Below, piece by piece: positions 1-8,531 of a stretch of DNA of 64,000 bases. Numbering within the stretch: position 1 is the stretch's first letter; each line of letters opens with the position of its first letter. Where the stretch lies: NCBI RefSeq assembly GCF_018860965.1, contig NZ_JAHKQF010000002.1, positions 434,001 to 498,000 on the forward strand, written 5' to 3'. A model generated the notes under the pieces. It was not told the origin of the DNA. It did no database searches and worked only from the letters and a program-made list of their open reading frames with translations. Source of the DNA: Alteromonas sp. C1M14. GTDB lineage: Bacteria > Pseudomonadota > Gammaproteobacteria > Enterobacterales > Alteromonadaceae. Both the position numbers and the translations under genes were made by a program.

Positions 1-2293
1 CACCGGCTACTTCAAAGAAATAGCGGGCGTTAATATTTCCTGAGAACTTAGCAGAATACGGCAATTCAGACCCTACCCCTGAAGAAATACCTTCAAGCTC
101 TGAGTTAACCCGTGTTAGCTCGGTATCCAAGAGGCTAAAGGCACTGCTTATGACCAAATTATCCGAAGCCAGCCACATGATGTCGGCATCTAACCCACGA
201 ATTTCAGCATCACCTACGTTATCGGTAAACACCAAGAAGGAAATATTAGTGGGGTCGAAACGGGACGTTTGTAAATCTGTGATTTCAGAATAATAAGCGG
301 TGGCGTTCACACGAACTTGACCATCGAAGAAATCACCTTTCATACCAATTTCGTAGTTATCCAGTGTATCTGTAGTGGAATAAACGGGAATACGGAAATT
401 TTCAAATTTACCCGACTGATTAGAGGCTAGACCACCCCCTACACGGTTTGTTACCGGTGGACGGAAGCCCTCTGAGTAATTAGCAAACAACAAGATATCT
501 TCATGAACTTTCCAATCTAAGGAGAATTTGAAGATGGTATCGTCTACGGTCAAGACTCCGTCAGAGTCAAGCAAGCCAACTTCAAGTTGGTTATTTGCAA
601 TCGCTTCTGCAACTAACGCAGGATCTTCACCCACAGCGGTAAGCTCATCGGCATCTAAAGAACCAAAGGCTTTCACTCGACGGGAAACGTCTACAGTAGA
701 CGTTGAGCCCTTGTATTCGTCATCAATTTGATACCAACGGGCACCAATACTTGCTGTTAAGGTGTCGGTAATGTCGTACTCAAATTGACCAAACACGGCA
801 ATCTGTTCGATGGTGTGGGTAATATCGTTAACGAAGCTAATATCTGATGGGAATGGGCCGCCATCACTATTAATGCCTTCTGTCCCCACTAAGGTGGTGC
901 TTAAATTATCGAATTTTTCAGTGCTGGCAATGTTGAACTGGCCAATGGTCGCCACTTCTTGATCGTCATAAAATAACCCAGCAGTAACACGCCATGGTTC
1001 ATCCATGGTGGTATTAAACCGCAGTTCATGGGTCATCCGCGTGGTAGTGGTGTCTTCTTGATAAAATTTAGTAGGATCTAAACAACGGTCTTCCGACTCA
1101 GGATCCCCTGAATTGTAGTTACACACGTAATACGCAGAAAACAGACCACCGTTGGTGTAGCCCGTGTAATCGGCTAGGGTATCAATTTCTCTGTCAAGAT
1201 AGCCACCGGTGTAAACAACATCCAGCTTCTCCAAACGGCCTTCAAGGGTCCAAGTGGTTAAACCAAATTCATCGGTATTTTCTTCAGGTTGGAAACGGGT
1301 TGTGGAGCTTTGCCCTTCAAGGGTGGGATCATAAGCAAACACACCCTCGGTCTCTAGGGTTTGTTGCGTATGCTGTACCAACAAATCCCAGTCATCATTG
1401 ATATGATATGACAAACCAAAACGGGCACCGGCGTACAGCGCATCGTTATAATCATCTTCAACCAGTGCATCATTTTTTGGAGATACCACATCAGCCTGCG
1501 CAGCAGTAGAGATATCAGGGTTAGTAATTCGGTTAGCATCCATCGCCACCGGATCACTTAATACACCACCTGAAATTCTGCTGATAACCTGAGCACTACC
1601 TATATACCCACCTTCCCCTGGTACATTGAGTACATTGTCTATCCAACCACCTTGGCGGTCGTTGTAAGCGGCAACACGTACCGCTAAGTCATCAGTAATC
1701 GGCATATTGAAATAGGCTTCCACCGCATTACTCATCTCACCGCCACGGGTAAAGCCAATATTGGTATCAAAGCCAGCAGCAAATGCATTGTGATCCGGCT
1801 TCTTGGTGATCATACGAACCGTACCCGCTTGGGAACTGGCACCAAATAATGTGCCTTGGGGTCCAGGTAATACCTCTACCCGCTGGATATCGGTGGCGTA
1901 TACATCTAAATTACGCCCCGCCATGGAAACAGGCTGTTCATCAACATAAAAAGCAACCGAGGGCTGTAAGGCCTGAACAGACGACAACATAATGTTCGAT
2001 TGGGTGGTTGCTGCACCACGAATGTAAATTTCGTTTTGTCCAGGACCGGTACCTTGGAATACAACATTAGGGAGAAATTCGACGTAATCTTGAAAACTGT
2101 CTATACCTAAGTTTTCTAGAGTGTCACCATTAAGAGCACTTACTGCCACTGGCACGTCTTGAATAGATTCAGTACGTTTAGTTGCAGTAACTTCAATGGT
2201 CTCAATCTTCGCTTTGCTTTGTTCTTCTTGGGCATATACCGAAGAAGAAGCCAGTGCCGCTAAAATGGCACAGCTTAAATGAGTTTTTTGCAT
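1..2293 (-). CDS. TonB-dependent outer-membrane receptor, 3' end beyond the window
   Basis: The frame is open from an ATG at 2293 to the window edge, about 764 codons, so the C-terminal end of the barrel is missing. The protein starts with a signal peptide (MQKTHLSCAILAALASSSVYA), then a TonB-box-like stretch (IETIEVTATKR) and a plug domain with the usual FLPNV, IYIRG and GPQGTLFGAS motifs. Long beta-barrel strands follow. Receptors of this class import siderophores, vitamins or glycans across the outer membrane using TonB energy. The plug and barrel resemble the Caulobacter/Alteromonas group that takes up organic substrates; the ligand cannot be read from the sequence. It is divergent from the BCCT transporter across about 300 bp, which should hold both promoters. 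I recognised no Fur box or other operator there. Confidence 0.93.
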   Translation of the reverse strand, partial: MQKTHLSCAILAALASSSVYAQEEQSKAKIETIEVTATKRTESIQDVPVAVSALNGDTLENLGIDSFQDYVEFLPNVVFQGTGPGQNEIYIRGAATTQSNIMLSSVQALQPSVAFYVDEQPVSMAGRNLDVYATDIQRVEVLPGPQGTLFGASSQAGTVRMITKKPDHNAFAAGFDTNIGFTRGGEMSNAVEAYFNMPITDDLAVRVAAYNDRQGGWIDNVLNVPGEGGYIGSAQVISRISGGVLSDPVAMDANRITNPDISTAAQADVVSPKNDALVEDDYNDALYAGARFGLSYHINDDWDLLVQHTQQTLETEGVFAYDPTLEGQSSTTRFQPEENTDEFGLTTWTLEGRLEKLDVVYTGGYLDREIDTLADYTGYTNGGLFSAYYVCNYNSGDPESEDRCLDPTKFYQEDTTTTRMTHELRFNTTMDEPWRVTAGLFYDDQEVATIGQFNIASTEKFDNLSTTLVGTEGINSDGGPFPSDISFVNDITHTIEQIAVFGQFEYDITDTLTASIGARWYQIDDEYKGSTSTVDVSRRVKAFGSLDADELTAVGEDPALVAEAIANNQLEVGLLDSDGVLTVDDTIFKFSLDWKVHEDILLFANYSEGFRPPVTNRVGGGLASNQSGKFENFRIPVYSTTDTLDNYEIGMKGDFFDGQVRVNATAYYSEITDLQTSRFDPTNISFLVFTDNVGDAEIRGLDADIMWLASDNLVISSAFSLLDTELTRVNSELEGISSGVGSELPYSAKFSGNINARYFFEVAG

Positions 2294-2589
2294 GTGTGTT
2301 CCTTTGTTAAACAATTTTTTACTTCGATGAGTAAATATTTTAGGTGGAGCTATTTTCAGGTCGTTTATTTAGACCCAACAAGAAGATATACTTTGCTTCT
2401 AACAATTTTGTTCTTTTATTTGTTAAATATTTCAGGTATCAAGAGCGATAAGCGTACAAAAATACCGAAAAATAACGTTCAACTCTAATTATTATAGCAG
2501 TATTTATTATCTATCAACATCATGATTTTTTTCTACGTAATGATGGTACTTTAGTACGATAGGTAAATTTCTTTACAAGGGGATACACA

Positions 2590-4551
2590 GTGACTCAAAA
2601 CACGGCCGATAAAGCCATGTTGAATAAACCGGTATTTATCACATCGTCTATTACTATTCTTATCATCCTGATTTTTGCCGCCTTATTTCCTGAAACGGCA
2701 AATGCATTTTTCCAATCTATGCAGGCATCAGTAACCGAGAACGGTGGATGGTTTTATATACTCACTGTTGCCATTATCTTGCTCACTGTAGTGATATTAG
2801 GCTTCTCACGCTACGGCGACATTCGTCTTGGCCCCGACCATGCCACGCCTGAGTTTAGTCGTTTCACCTGGCTATCCATGTTGTTTGCAGCTGGAATGGG
2901 GATCGGCTTGATGTTTTTTGGTGTGGCAGAACCAGTAATGCATTTCCTTGCTCCGCCAACGGCAGATCCCGGCAGTATTGCGGCGGTAAAAGAAGCCATG
3001 AAAACCACGTTTTTCCATTGGGGTGTGCACCCCTGGGGAATTTATGCCGCGGTGGCACTGGTACTTGGGTATTTTTCATATCGGCATCAACTGCCTTTGA
3101 CCCTGCGTTCGGCACTGTATCCAATCATTGGTGACAAGATTTATGGTTGGCCTGGCCATTTGGTGGATATTTTTGCCGTGACGTCTACCATTTTCGGGGT
3201 CTCGACGTCCCTAGGCTTTGGCGCTGCGCAAATTAACGCGGGGCTGGCCTATGTATTTCATATTCCTTCAAACACCACGGTGCAAATACTGCTTATGATG
3301 GGCGTGGTAGCCATTGCAATTGTGTCTGTCACCACCGGGCTAGATAAAGGCATACGCCGATTGTCAGAGGCCAATTTGCTGTTAGCGGTATCGTTAGTAA
3401 TCTTTATACTTGTTCTTGGCCCTACGGTCTTTTTGTTGCAAGCCTATATTCAAAATATGGGCGCTTATGTGTCAGACATAGTGCGCAACACCTTAAATCT
3501 CTTCGCTTACGAAAAAACCGACTGGATTGGTGGCTGGACCATCTTTTATTGGGGTTGGTGGCTGGCGTGGGCACCGTTTGTTGGTTTATTCATAGCGCGG
3601 ATATCTTATGGCAGAACCATCCGTGAATTCGTGATTGGAGTGCTACTTATACCGACTGTGTTTACCTTATTGTGGATGACGGTATTTGGAAACTCAGCTA
3701 TCGATTTAATACTGGTGCAGGGTAAAATTGGGCTCGCCACGATGGTGGACAAAGATACCTCCGTTGCTTTGTTCGTTTTTCTTGAATATTTCCCATTCAG
3801 TGAGGTGCTCACCCTACTTGCTGTACTGATGGTAATTATCTTTTTCGTTACCTCATGTGACTCTGGCGCCATGGTGGTGGATATGTTGTGCTCTAATGGG
3901 CGCAACGACACCCCCTTATGGCAGCGAATTTATTGGGCTGTAGCCGTTGGAGTGGTGGCTGCTGTACTGTTATTTGCTGGCGGTTTAGACGCCTTACAGA
4001 CCATGACTATTGTGGCTGCGCTACCCTTTTCCATCATATTGTTAGTTGCTATTTATGGCTTGCTAAAAGCATTACGCGTTGAAGATTATAAGCGAGAAAG
4101 TCTACAAATCAGTGCCTTACAGTCACCTCAGGGCGAAGGCGATAAAAACTGGCGAACCCGGTTAGAAAACATTGTTTCCTTTCCTAACCGTAAAAGTGTC
4201 AGTCGTTTTATTGACACCACGGTAAAGCCTGCATTTAATGATGTAAAAGCTGAGTTTGAGCAATTACAATTTACTGTGGATATTACGCAGCTCGATCAAG
4301 CCTTGATTCTTACTGTGCGCATTAATGATCAGCCCGATTTTATATATGCTGTACATTTAACCCCAACATCGCAGCCGGATCTCAACGGTACGCTAGACAC
4401 AGAGGAAGATGACACGTACTATCGCGCCGATGTGCACCTGAGTGAAGGTGGTCAGGGATACGACATTATGGGTTGGTCGAAGTTGGCCGTTATTAATGAC
4501 GTTATTGATCATTATCATAAGCATCAGCATTTTTTACACAGGTTAGTGTAA
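2590..4551 (+). CDS. BCCT-family betaine/carnitine/choline transporter (BetT-like)
   Basis: This 653-residue inner-membrane protein has the twelve-helix BCCT fold. The family signature is clear (WWLAWAPFVGLFIARISYGR, around residues 315-335), as is the later TSCDSGAMVVD segment. BCCT carriers import quaternary-ammonium compounds using sodium or proton gradients, mainly for osmoprotection. A cytoplasmic C-terminal tail of about 150 residues follows the last helix, as in the long BetT-type members where the tail is linked to osmotic regulation. The start is GTG at 2590, chosen because AAGGGG lies at 2577-2582. The MarR-family gene follows 11 bp downstream, probably in the same transcript. Choline or glycine betaine is the likely substrate but this is inference. 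Confidence 0.92.
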   Translation: MTQNTADKAMLNKPVFITSSITILIILIFAALFPETANAFFQSMQASVTENGGWFYILTVAIILLTVVILGFSRYGDIRLGPDHATPEFSRFTWLSMLFAAGMGIGLMFFGVAEPVMHFLAPPTADPGSIAAVKEAMKTTFFHWGVHPWGIYAAVALVLGYFSYRHQLPLTLRSALYPIIGDKIYGWPGHLVDIFAVTSTIFGVSTSLGFGAAQINAGLAYVFHIPSNTTVQILLMMGVVAIAIVSVTTGLDKGIRRLSEANLLLAVSLVIFILVLGPTVFLLQAYIQNMGAYVSDIVRNTLNLFAYEKTDWIGGWTIFYWGWWLAWAPFVGLFIARISYGRTIREFVIGVLLIPTVFTLLWMTVFGNSAIDLILVQGKIGLATMVDKDTSVALFVFLEYFPFSEVLTLLAVLMVIIFFVTSCDSGAMVVDMLCSNGRNDTPLWQRIYWAVAVGVVAAVLLFAGGLDALQTMTIVAALPFSIILLVAIYGLLKALRVEDYKRESLQISALQSPQGEGDKNWRTRLENIVSFPNRKSVSRFIDTTVKPAFNDVKAEFEQLQFTVDITQLDQALILTVRINDQPDFIYAVHLTPTSQPDLNGTLDTEEDDTYYRADVHLSEGGQGYDIMGWSKLAVINDVIDHYHKHQHFLHRLV

Positions 4552-4562
4552 CCTGATTTTAT

Positions 4563-5051
4563 ATGACGGAACCCGCGATGAGAAAAGAAGAAGAGTTGCT
4601 CGTTGCCCTACGTAAAGTAATACGTGCGGTAGATTTACGAAGCAAACAATTGAGCAAAGATGTGGGCCTGACCGGGCCACAGCTGTTGGTAATGCAGAAC
4701 ATTCAAGAACGACCGGGTATTATGGTGCGCGAAATTGCCGACAGCATCAATTTGAGCCCGGCCACAATTACCAATATATTAGATCGCATTGAAGCTCGTG
4801 AGTTGGTAACCCGTATACGCAGTACCACGGACAAACGAAAGGTGGGTGTCTATCTTACCGAGAAAGGGGAAGCCTCGTTAGAAAATGCCCCTCGTCCACT
4901 TCAGGAACATTTCATAGATCGCTTTAATAATATGAAAGACTGGGAGCAAAGCCAGATGGTCGCTACAATGCAGCGCATTGCAGCGATGATGGATGCTGAA
5001 GATATCGACGCGGCTCCGTTCCTTGAAGTGGGGTCGTTACGAGACCGCTAG
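4563..5051 (+). CDS. MarR-family transcriptional regulator
   Basis: The 162-residue protein has a MarR winged helix. The recognition helix is in IADSINLSPATITNILDRIEARELV, followed by the conserved wing sequence RIRSTTDKRKVGVYLTEKG. It is probably dimeric, with flanking helices at both ends, and binds DNA in a way often relieved by small ligands. Only 11 bp separate it from the BCCT transporter, so it is probably co-transcribed and may regulate that carrier; the target is inferred. The gene ends 3 bp before the convergent rnfH gene, with no hairpin terminator visible between them. Confidence 0.88.
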   Translation: MTEPAMRKEEELLVALRKVIRAVDLRSKQLSKDVGLTGPQLLVMQNIQERPGIMVREIADSINLSPATITNILDRIEARELVTRIRSTTDKRKVGVYLTEKGEASLENAPRPLQEHFIDRFNNMKDWEQSQMVATMQRIAAMMDAEDIDAAPFLEVGSLRDR

Positions 5052-5054
5052 CTT

Positions 5055-5399
5055 TTACTTCTTACTTTTAAGCGCGTTAGGACGGCCGCCGGTTACTTTA
5101 TCAGCGCGGCCTTCTTCCACCGCTTTTTCTGCCCGCCGTTTTCTTATCTCTTTCGGGTCGGCAATTAAGGGGCGATAAATCTCTATACGATCGCCATCTT
5201 TGACTTGCTCAGTCAGCCGAGCCACCCGATTCCACACCCCTACCTTGGTTTTCGATAAATCAATATCGGGATACAGTGTCAAAATATCTGATGCATTAAT
5301 GGTCTCTTCCACCGTTGCACCGTCACCTATTGCCACTTCGATTAATGATTGCTTATGAGGTAATGCATAAGCCACTTCCACCGTTAACAACTTTTCCAT
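5055..5399 (-). CDS. rnfH: RnfH family protein (RatB, ubiquitin-like fold)
   Basis: The 114-residue protein matches the RnfH/UPF0125 family: it begins with the [17 protein letters not shown] type of strand and contains the conserved segment [23 protein letters not shown]. The C-terminal tail is basic. The family has a beta-grasp fold; its biochemical role is not settled. It overlaps ratA by one base (TAATG), so the two are translationally coupled, the usual arrangement in gammaproteobacteria next to smpB. Confidence 0.92.
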   Translation of the reverse strand: MEKLLTVEVAYALPHKQSLIEVAIGDGATVEETINASDILTLYPDIDLSKTKVGVWNRVARLTEQVKDGDRIEIYRPLIADPKEIRKRRAEKAVEEGRADKVTGGRPNALKSKK

Positions 5400-5827
5400 T
5401 AATACACCTGCTTGGCGCGCTCGGTGAAGGCTTTGACCATGCTTGATGCAAGGCCGCTGAAAATCTTACCAAAAGCAAATTGGGTTAACTTATTATTGAA
5501 TTCGAAATCGAGTTGTAGCTCGATTTTGCACGCGGTGTCTGAGAGTGGCGAAAACGTCCAACCGCCTTTCAAATGCTTAAAAGGACCATCAACCAACTGC
5601 ATATCGATACGACTTGGCGCATGTAAGGTGTTCAACGTGGTAAACCATTGTTTCACACCTGCTTTCGATACCAGCAAAGAGGCTTTCATTTTATCATCAT
5701 GCTGTTCCAGAACTTTGCTATCTGTACAGCCAGGAAGAAATTCAGGGTATGACGCAACGTCATTGACCAAATCAAACATGGCCTGAGCGCTGTGCGCCAC
5801 TAATGCGCTGCGTTGGATACTCGGCAT
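5399..5827 (-). CDS. ratA: RatA, START/SRPBCC-domain protein
   Basis: The 142-residue protein begins [10 protein letters not shown] and has the family hallmark segment [14 protein letters not shown]. It is the SRPBCC (START-like) relative of Coq10, which binds ubiquinone. In E. coli RatA was also reported to inhibit 70S ribosome assembly, so two roles are on record. It is divergent from smpB across about 180 bp and co-transcribed with rnfH. Its length is normal for the family and no motif is missing. Confidence 0.93.
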   Translation of the reverse strand: MPSIQRSALVAHSAQAMFDLVNDVASYPEFLPGCTDSKVLEQHDDKMKASLLVSKAGVKQWFTTLNTLHAPSRIDMQLVDGPFKHLKGGWTFSPLSDTACKIELQLDFEFNNKLTQFAFGKIFSGLASSMVKAFTERAKQVY

Positions 5828-5937
5828 AGATTATCACTTACGTTATTTATACATCTGATTAGATAAGTTTATCACGAGACTTTATCCTCACCTACCCTTT
5901 AAGTTTACCCAAATTACCCCATATACCGGTTAACACA

Positions 5938-5950
5938 GGTTACAGTAACC
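5938..5950. promoter_or_regulatory. Palindrome between ratA and smpB
   Basis: GGTTACAGTAACC is a perfect dyad apart from its central base. It lies between the divergent ratA and smpB genes, about 30 bp upstream of the smpB -35 element, with related half sites (GGTTAA, CGGTT) on either side. This could be an operator, but I recognise no regulator for it. Confidence 0.3.
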
Positions 5951-5980
5951 AACGGTTTTTCTTCCTCACTCGGAAAGTAA

Positions 5981-6008
5981 AAGACAATCATTTTGCAAAA
6001 TGTATAAT
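5981..6008 (+). promoter_or_regulatory. Sigma-70 promoter of smpB
   Basis: The -35 element is AAGACA (5981-5986) and the -10 element is a perfect TATAAT (6003-6008), with a 16-bp spacer. The -10 box overlaps the first in-frame ATG (6007). From this promoter transcription would start at about 6014-6016, which excludes that ATG and puts the second ATG (6016) at or next to the RNA 5' end. Confidence 0.6.
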
Positions 6009-6015
6009 GGCGGGC

Positions 6016-6495
6016 ATGAAAAAGAATAAATCAAAGCAAAACACCACAGGTACAATCGCGCTTAACAAAAAAGCGCGCCACGACTATCATCTTCAAGAAA
6101 AGTTTGAAGCTGGGATATCCTTGCAAGGCTGGGAATTAAAAAGTATTCGCCAAGGCAAAATTAACATTACCGATGCGTACGTTATTTTGCAAAATGGCGA
6201 GGCTTATTTAGTAGGCTGTCGCATTACGCCGCTTAATCAGGCCTCTACCCACGTAGTCTGCGAACCGGAACGAGCGAAAAAGCTTCTGCTTAATAAACGG
6301 GAACTCGATAAACTCATCGGCGCACGAGAGCGACAGGGCTATTCTGTTGTGGCCACTGCGATGTACTGGAAAAAATGTTGGGTTAAACTGGAAATGTACC
6401 TTGCGAAAGGTAAGCAAGAGCACGATAAACGTGACTCACTTAAAGATCGCGACTGGGAACGTCAGAAACAGCGTGTGATGAAACATAACGTTTAA
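6016..6495 (+). CDS. smpB: SsrA-binding protein SmpB
   Basis: SmpB binds tmRNA and brings it to stalled ribosomes for trans-translation. The 159-residue protein has the family core: [27 protein letters not shown], the DAYV strand, [18 protein letters not shown], and the basic tail [23 protein letters not shown] that enters the mRNA channel. I use the ATG at 6016, which gives MKKNKSKQN as in other SmpBs, because the upstream ATG at 6007 lies inside the -10 box. No strong ribosome site precedes either ATG. Its partner gene ssrA lies 1.5 kb downstream. The last 56 bp overlap the convergent oxidoreductase gene. Confidence 0.96.
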   Translation: MKKNKSKQNTTGTIALNKKARHDYHLQEKFEAGISLQGWELKSIRQGKINITDAYVILQNGEAYLVGCRITPLNQASTHVVCEPERAKKLLLNKRELDKLIGARERQGYSVVATAMYWKKCWVKLEMYLAKGKQEHDKRDSLKDRDWERQKQRVMKHNV

Positions 6496-7765
6496 CGGAA
6501 CGCGCCGGCATCGCCACTTGATGATTTTGTTTATGCAGGTATTTTTTGTAGTGCGAAATCATTTTGTGTCGATGCAGTATATCAAGCAATAAACTCCACA
6601 CGTTAGTGGGGTTTCGCATGGTGGTTAAATCGTTGCCAAGTCGGCGTAATTGTCTTCTTACTTTTGCCATAACAACCAACGATGCCAACGTATCGTCTTT
6701 CCAATTACATGTAGGGTTCACACCTAGGTAGTCTTCTTTCTGTTGCCATTTTTTCACTAAATCGGGCGTAAAAGCTAGGGCACTCGCCATCCCAACGACT
6801 GCACAGCCATCAGCGATGGCCTTCTGCGCCGTTCGTTTGCTAGTAATGCCGCCGGTGGTCATGATCGGCATGGTCACACGACTACTTATTTCCTTTGCAA
6901 AAGACAAAAAATAAGCGTTTTTACCCAGTTCGGATTCCTTTTCTCCCCGCCCCTGCATTGCCGGCGATTCGTAATTGCCACCGGATAATTCCAGTAGATC
7001 CACGTTCAGTTTATCGAGCAAATCAACCACAACACTGGCTTCATCTGGACTTAACCCTCCGCGCTGGAAATCACCGCTATTAAGTTTAACCATGACGATA
7101 AAATCATTACCGCATTGGGCTCGTACTTGGCATACCACGTTGAGTAATAACCGTGCGCGGTTTTTAAGGCTTCCGCCCCACTCGTCTTGGCGCTGATTGG
7201 ACAACGGCGATAAAAATTGGCTCAACAGATAGCCGTGAGCAGCATGAATTTCGACACCGTCAAACCCTGCCTCTTTGGCTCTTTTCGCCGCTTGGGCAAA
7301 TCGATGAGTAACATCATGAATTTGTTCGCAGGTCATCGCCACGGGGCGAGCAAAACCTTTACTGTAACGACCTAACTTTAATGGTATGGCCGAAGGTGCT
7401 AAGGCTGTGCAACTAATGCTTTTGGGCATTTGTCGACCTGGATGATTAAGCTGCATAATGGCTTTGGCACCACCCGACTTAATGACCGAAGACCAACGCT
7501 TAAAGCCGTCAAGTTCCCCCACCAAGGGCATTACCACGGTACCAGGCCCGGTGAGCGCCCGATCATCCACCATAACATTGCCGGTGATAATCATCCCTAA
7601 CCCACCGTGGGCCCAATATCGATATAAAGAAAAGAGCCCATGATCCGGCTGCATATTAATGCCTGCCATATTTTCTTCCATGGCCGCTTTTGCAAGTCGA
7701 TTTTTTAACGTTATTCCGCAAGGTAGCGTGTAGGGTGAATATATGTCGGATTGATTCTGTTGCAT
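6440..7765 (-). CDS. NADH:flavin oxidoreductase, Old Yellow Enzyme family
   Basis: The 441-residue protein is an FMN-binding TIM barrel of the OYE/2,4-dienoyl-CoA-reductase N-terminal type. The sequence shows [12 protein letters not shown] near the N-terminus, the catalytic-loop segment [20 protein letters not shown] with adjacent N/H substrate ligands, [17 protein letters not shown], and a phosphate-binding TTGGITS near residue 305. Such enzymes reduce activated double bonds with NAD(P)H. It lacks the iron-sulfur and second flavin domains of full FadH. The C-terminus runs about 60 residues past the usual barrel end and overlaps the 3' end of smpB. The substrate is unknown. Confidence 0.9.
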   Translation of the reverse strand: MQQNQSDIYSPYTLPCGITLKNRLAKAAMEENMAGINMQPDHGLFSLYRYWAHGGLGMIITGNVMVDDRALTGPGTVVMPLVGELDGFKRWSSVIKSGGAKAIMQLNHPGRQMPKSISCTALAPSAIPLKLGRYSKGFARPVAMTCEQIHDVTHRFAQAAKRAKEAGFDGVEIHAAHGYLLSQFLSPLSNQRQDEWGGSLKNRARLLLNVVCQVRAQCGNDFIVMVKLNSGDFQRGGLSPDEASVVVDLLDKLNVDLLELSGGNYESPAMQGRGEKESELGKNAYFLSFAKEISSRVTMPIMTTGGITSKRTAQKAIADGCAVVGMASALAFTPDLVKKWQQKEDYLGVNPTCNWKDDTLASLVVMAKVRRQLRRLGNDLTTMRNPTNVWSLLLDILHRHKMISHYKKYLHKQNHQVAMPARSVKRYVSSHAVSDVPSRDL

Positions 7766-7913
7766 GTGTCCGTTTCTTTCAGTGATGCAAGGGTTACTTT
7801 AATCCAAATCGTCAACAGAATCTTGTTAAATAACCGAATTTTTTGCGCAAATATGCGTTACATCAACGATTGGATACAGAATAAGCAATTATTCCATCAA
7901 GCCTTTAATAAAT

Positions 7914-7942
7914 TTGTTATCCCCCCTTGATTGCGTTAGAAT
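7914..7942 (+). promoter_or_regulatory. Sigma-70 promoter of ssrA
   Basis: TTGTTA (7914-7919) and TAGAAT (7937-7942) are spaced by 17 bp. Initiation near 7949 would give a precursor about 60 nt longer than mature tmRNA at the 5' end, consistent with RNase P processing at the mature end. Confidence 0.6.
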
Positions 7943-8012
7943 CCGCCCAATATTGAATAGGGTAAACCATTCAGTAGGTTTTACTTAGTCTGGTAACAGA
8001 CGAAACACCCAA

Positions 8013-8370
8013 GGGGCTGATTAGGATTCGACAGGATCTAGGAAGCCGGAGGTGCATGCAGAGGTGCGGCTGGCCTCTTAAAAAAGCCGCATTAAATAGT
8101 CGCAAACGACGAAAACTACGCACTAGCCGCTTAATAACCGGTATAGGCCCTTCCACCTAAGCTCTGTCTGCTAGCCAGGATTTTGGAAGGTCATATAAGT
8201 AGACTAGCGAGGGAAACTTTCCTGAGGTTGAACCGCGAAATAGTATCAGGACAGCTACCAGGAACCCTGTTTGTCGGGGTCTAAAGTAGTTAAAGAAAAG
8301 ACAAACTAAGCATGTAGTACCAAAGGTAGACATTTTCTGGACGCGGGTTCAAATCCCGCCAGCTCCACCA
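8013..8370 (+). ncRNA. ssrA: Transfer-messenger RNA (tmRNA)
   Basis: This is a complete one-piece tmRNA of about 358 nt. The ends GGGGCTG and CAGCTCC pair as the acceptor stem and are followed by an encoded CCA. The 5' half contains the conserved GATTAGGATTCGACA and the 3' half a T-arm with GGGTTCAAATCCC. The resume codon is GCA at 8102 and the tag reading frame runs to TAA at 8132-8134, encoding ANDENYALAA, the standard gammaproteobacterial proteolysis tag. It works with SmpB to rescue stalled ribosomes. An integrase gene sits directly downstream, so the 3' end probably also serves as an attachment site, and it was regenerated intact by the insertion. Confidence 0.97.
8341..8370 (+). other. 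Putative attL: 3' end of ssrA used as island attachment site
   Basis: P4-type integrases commonly insert at the 3' end of ssrA, and one is encoded 160 bp downstream. The T-arm and acceptor-stem end is the expected crossover segment. I searched by eye for a second copy of the CCGCCAGCTCCACCA end between 9.7 and 41 kb and did not find one, so the call rests on position only. Confidence 0.5.
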
Positions 8371-8382
8371 CTTTCAAATACT

Positions 8383-8407
8383 AAGACGTCCTAGGACGTC
8401 TTTTTTA
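8383..8407 (+). terminator. Intrinsic terminator of ssrA
   Basis: A perfect 20-bp palindrome (AAGACGTCCTAGGACGTCTT, 8383-8402) is followed by a T run. It lies 13 nt after the tmRNA CCA end. Confidence 0.85.
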
Positions 8408-8480
8408 TTGCCTAAATTCAGTAACTTAACACCAATTCAGTCCCGTTACGTCCGAGGACATATTGTAAAATCCACGCTTT

Positions 8481-8502
8481 TTAGTAACACTATTAGTAAC
8501 AC
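8481..8502 (+). repeat. Direct repeat upstream of the integrase gene
   Basis: TTAGTAACAC occurs at 8481-8490 and again at 8493-8502, a 12-bp period, just ahead of the integrase start. Paired short direct repeats in this position can be arm-type integrase sites or an operator. The function is not shown. Confidence 0.4.
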
Positions 8503-8531
8503 AAAATCATGTGTACGGAGACAATGTTACA

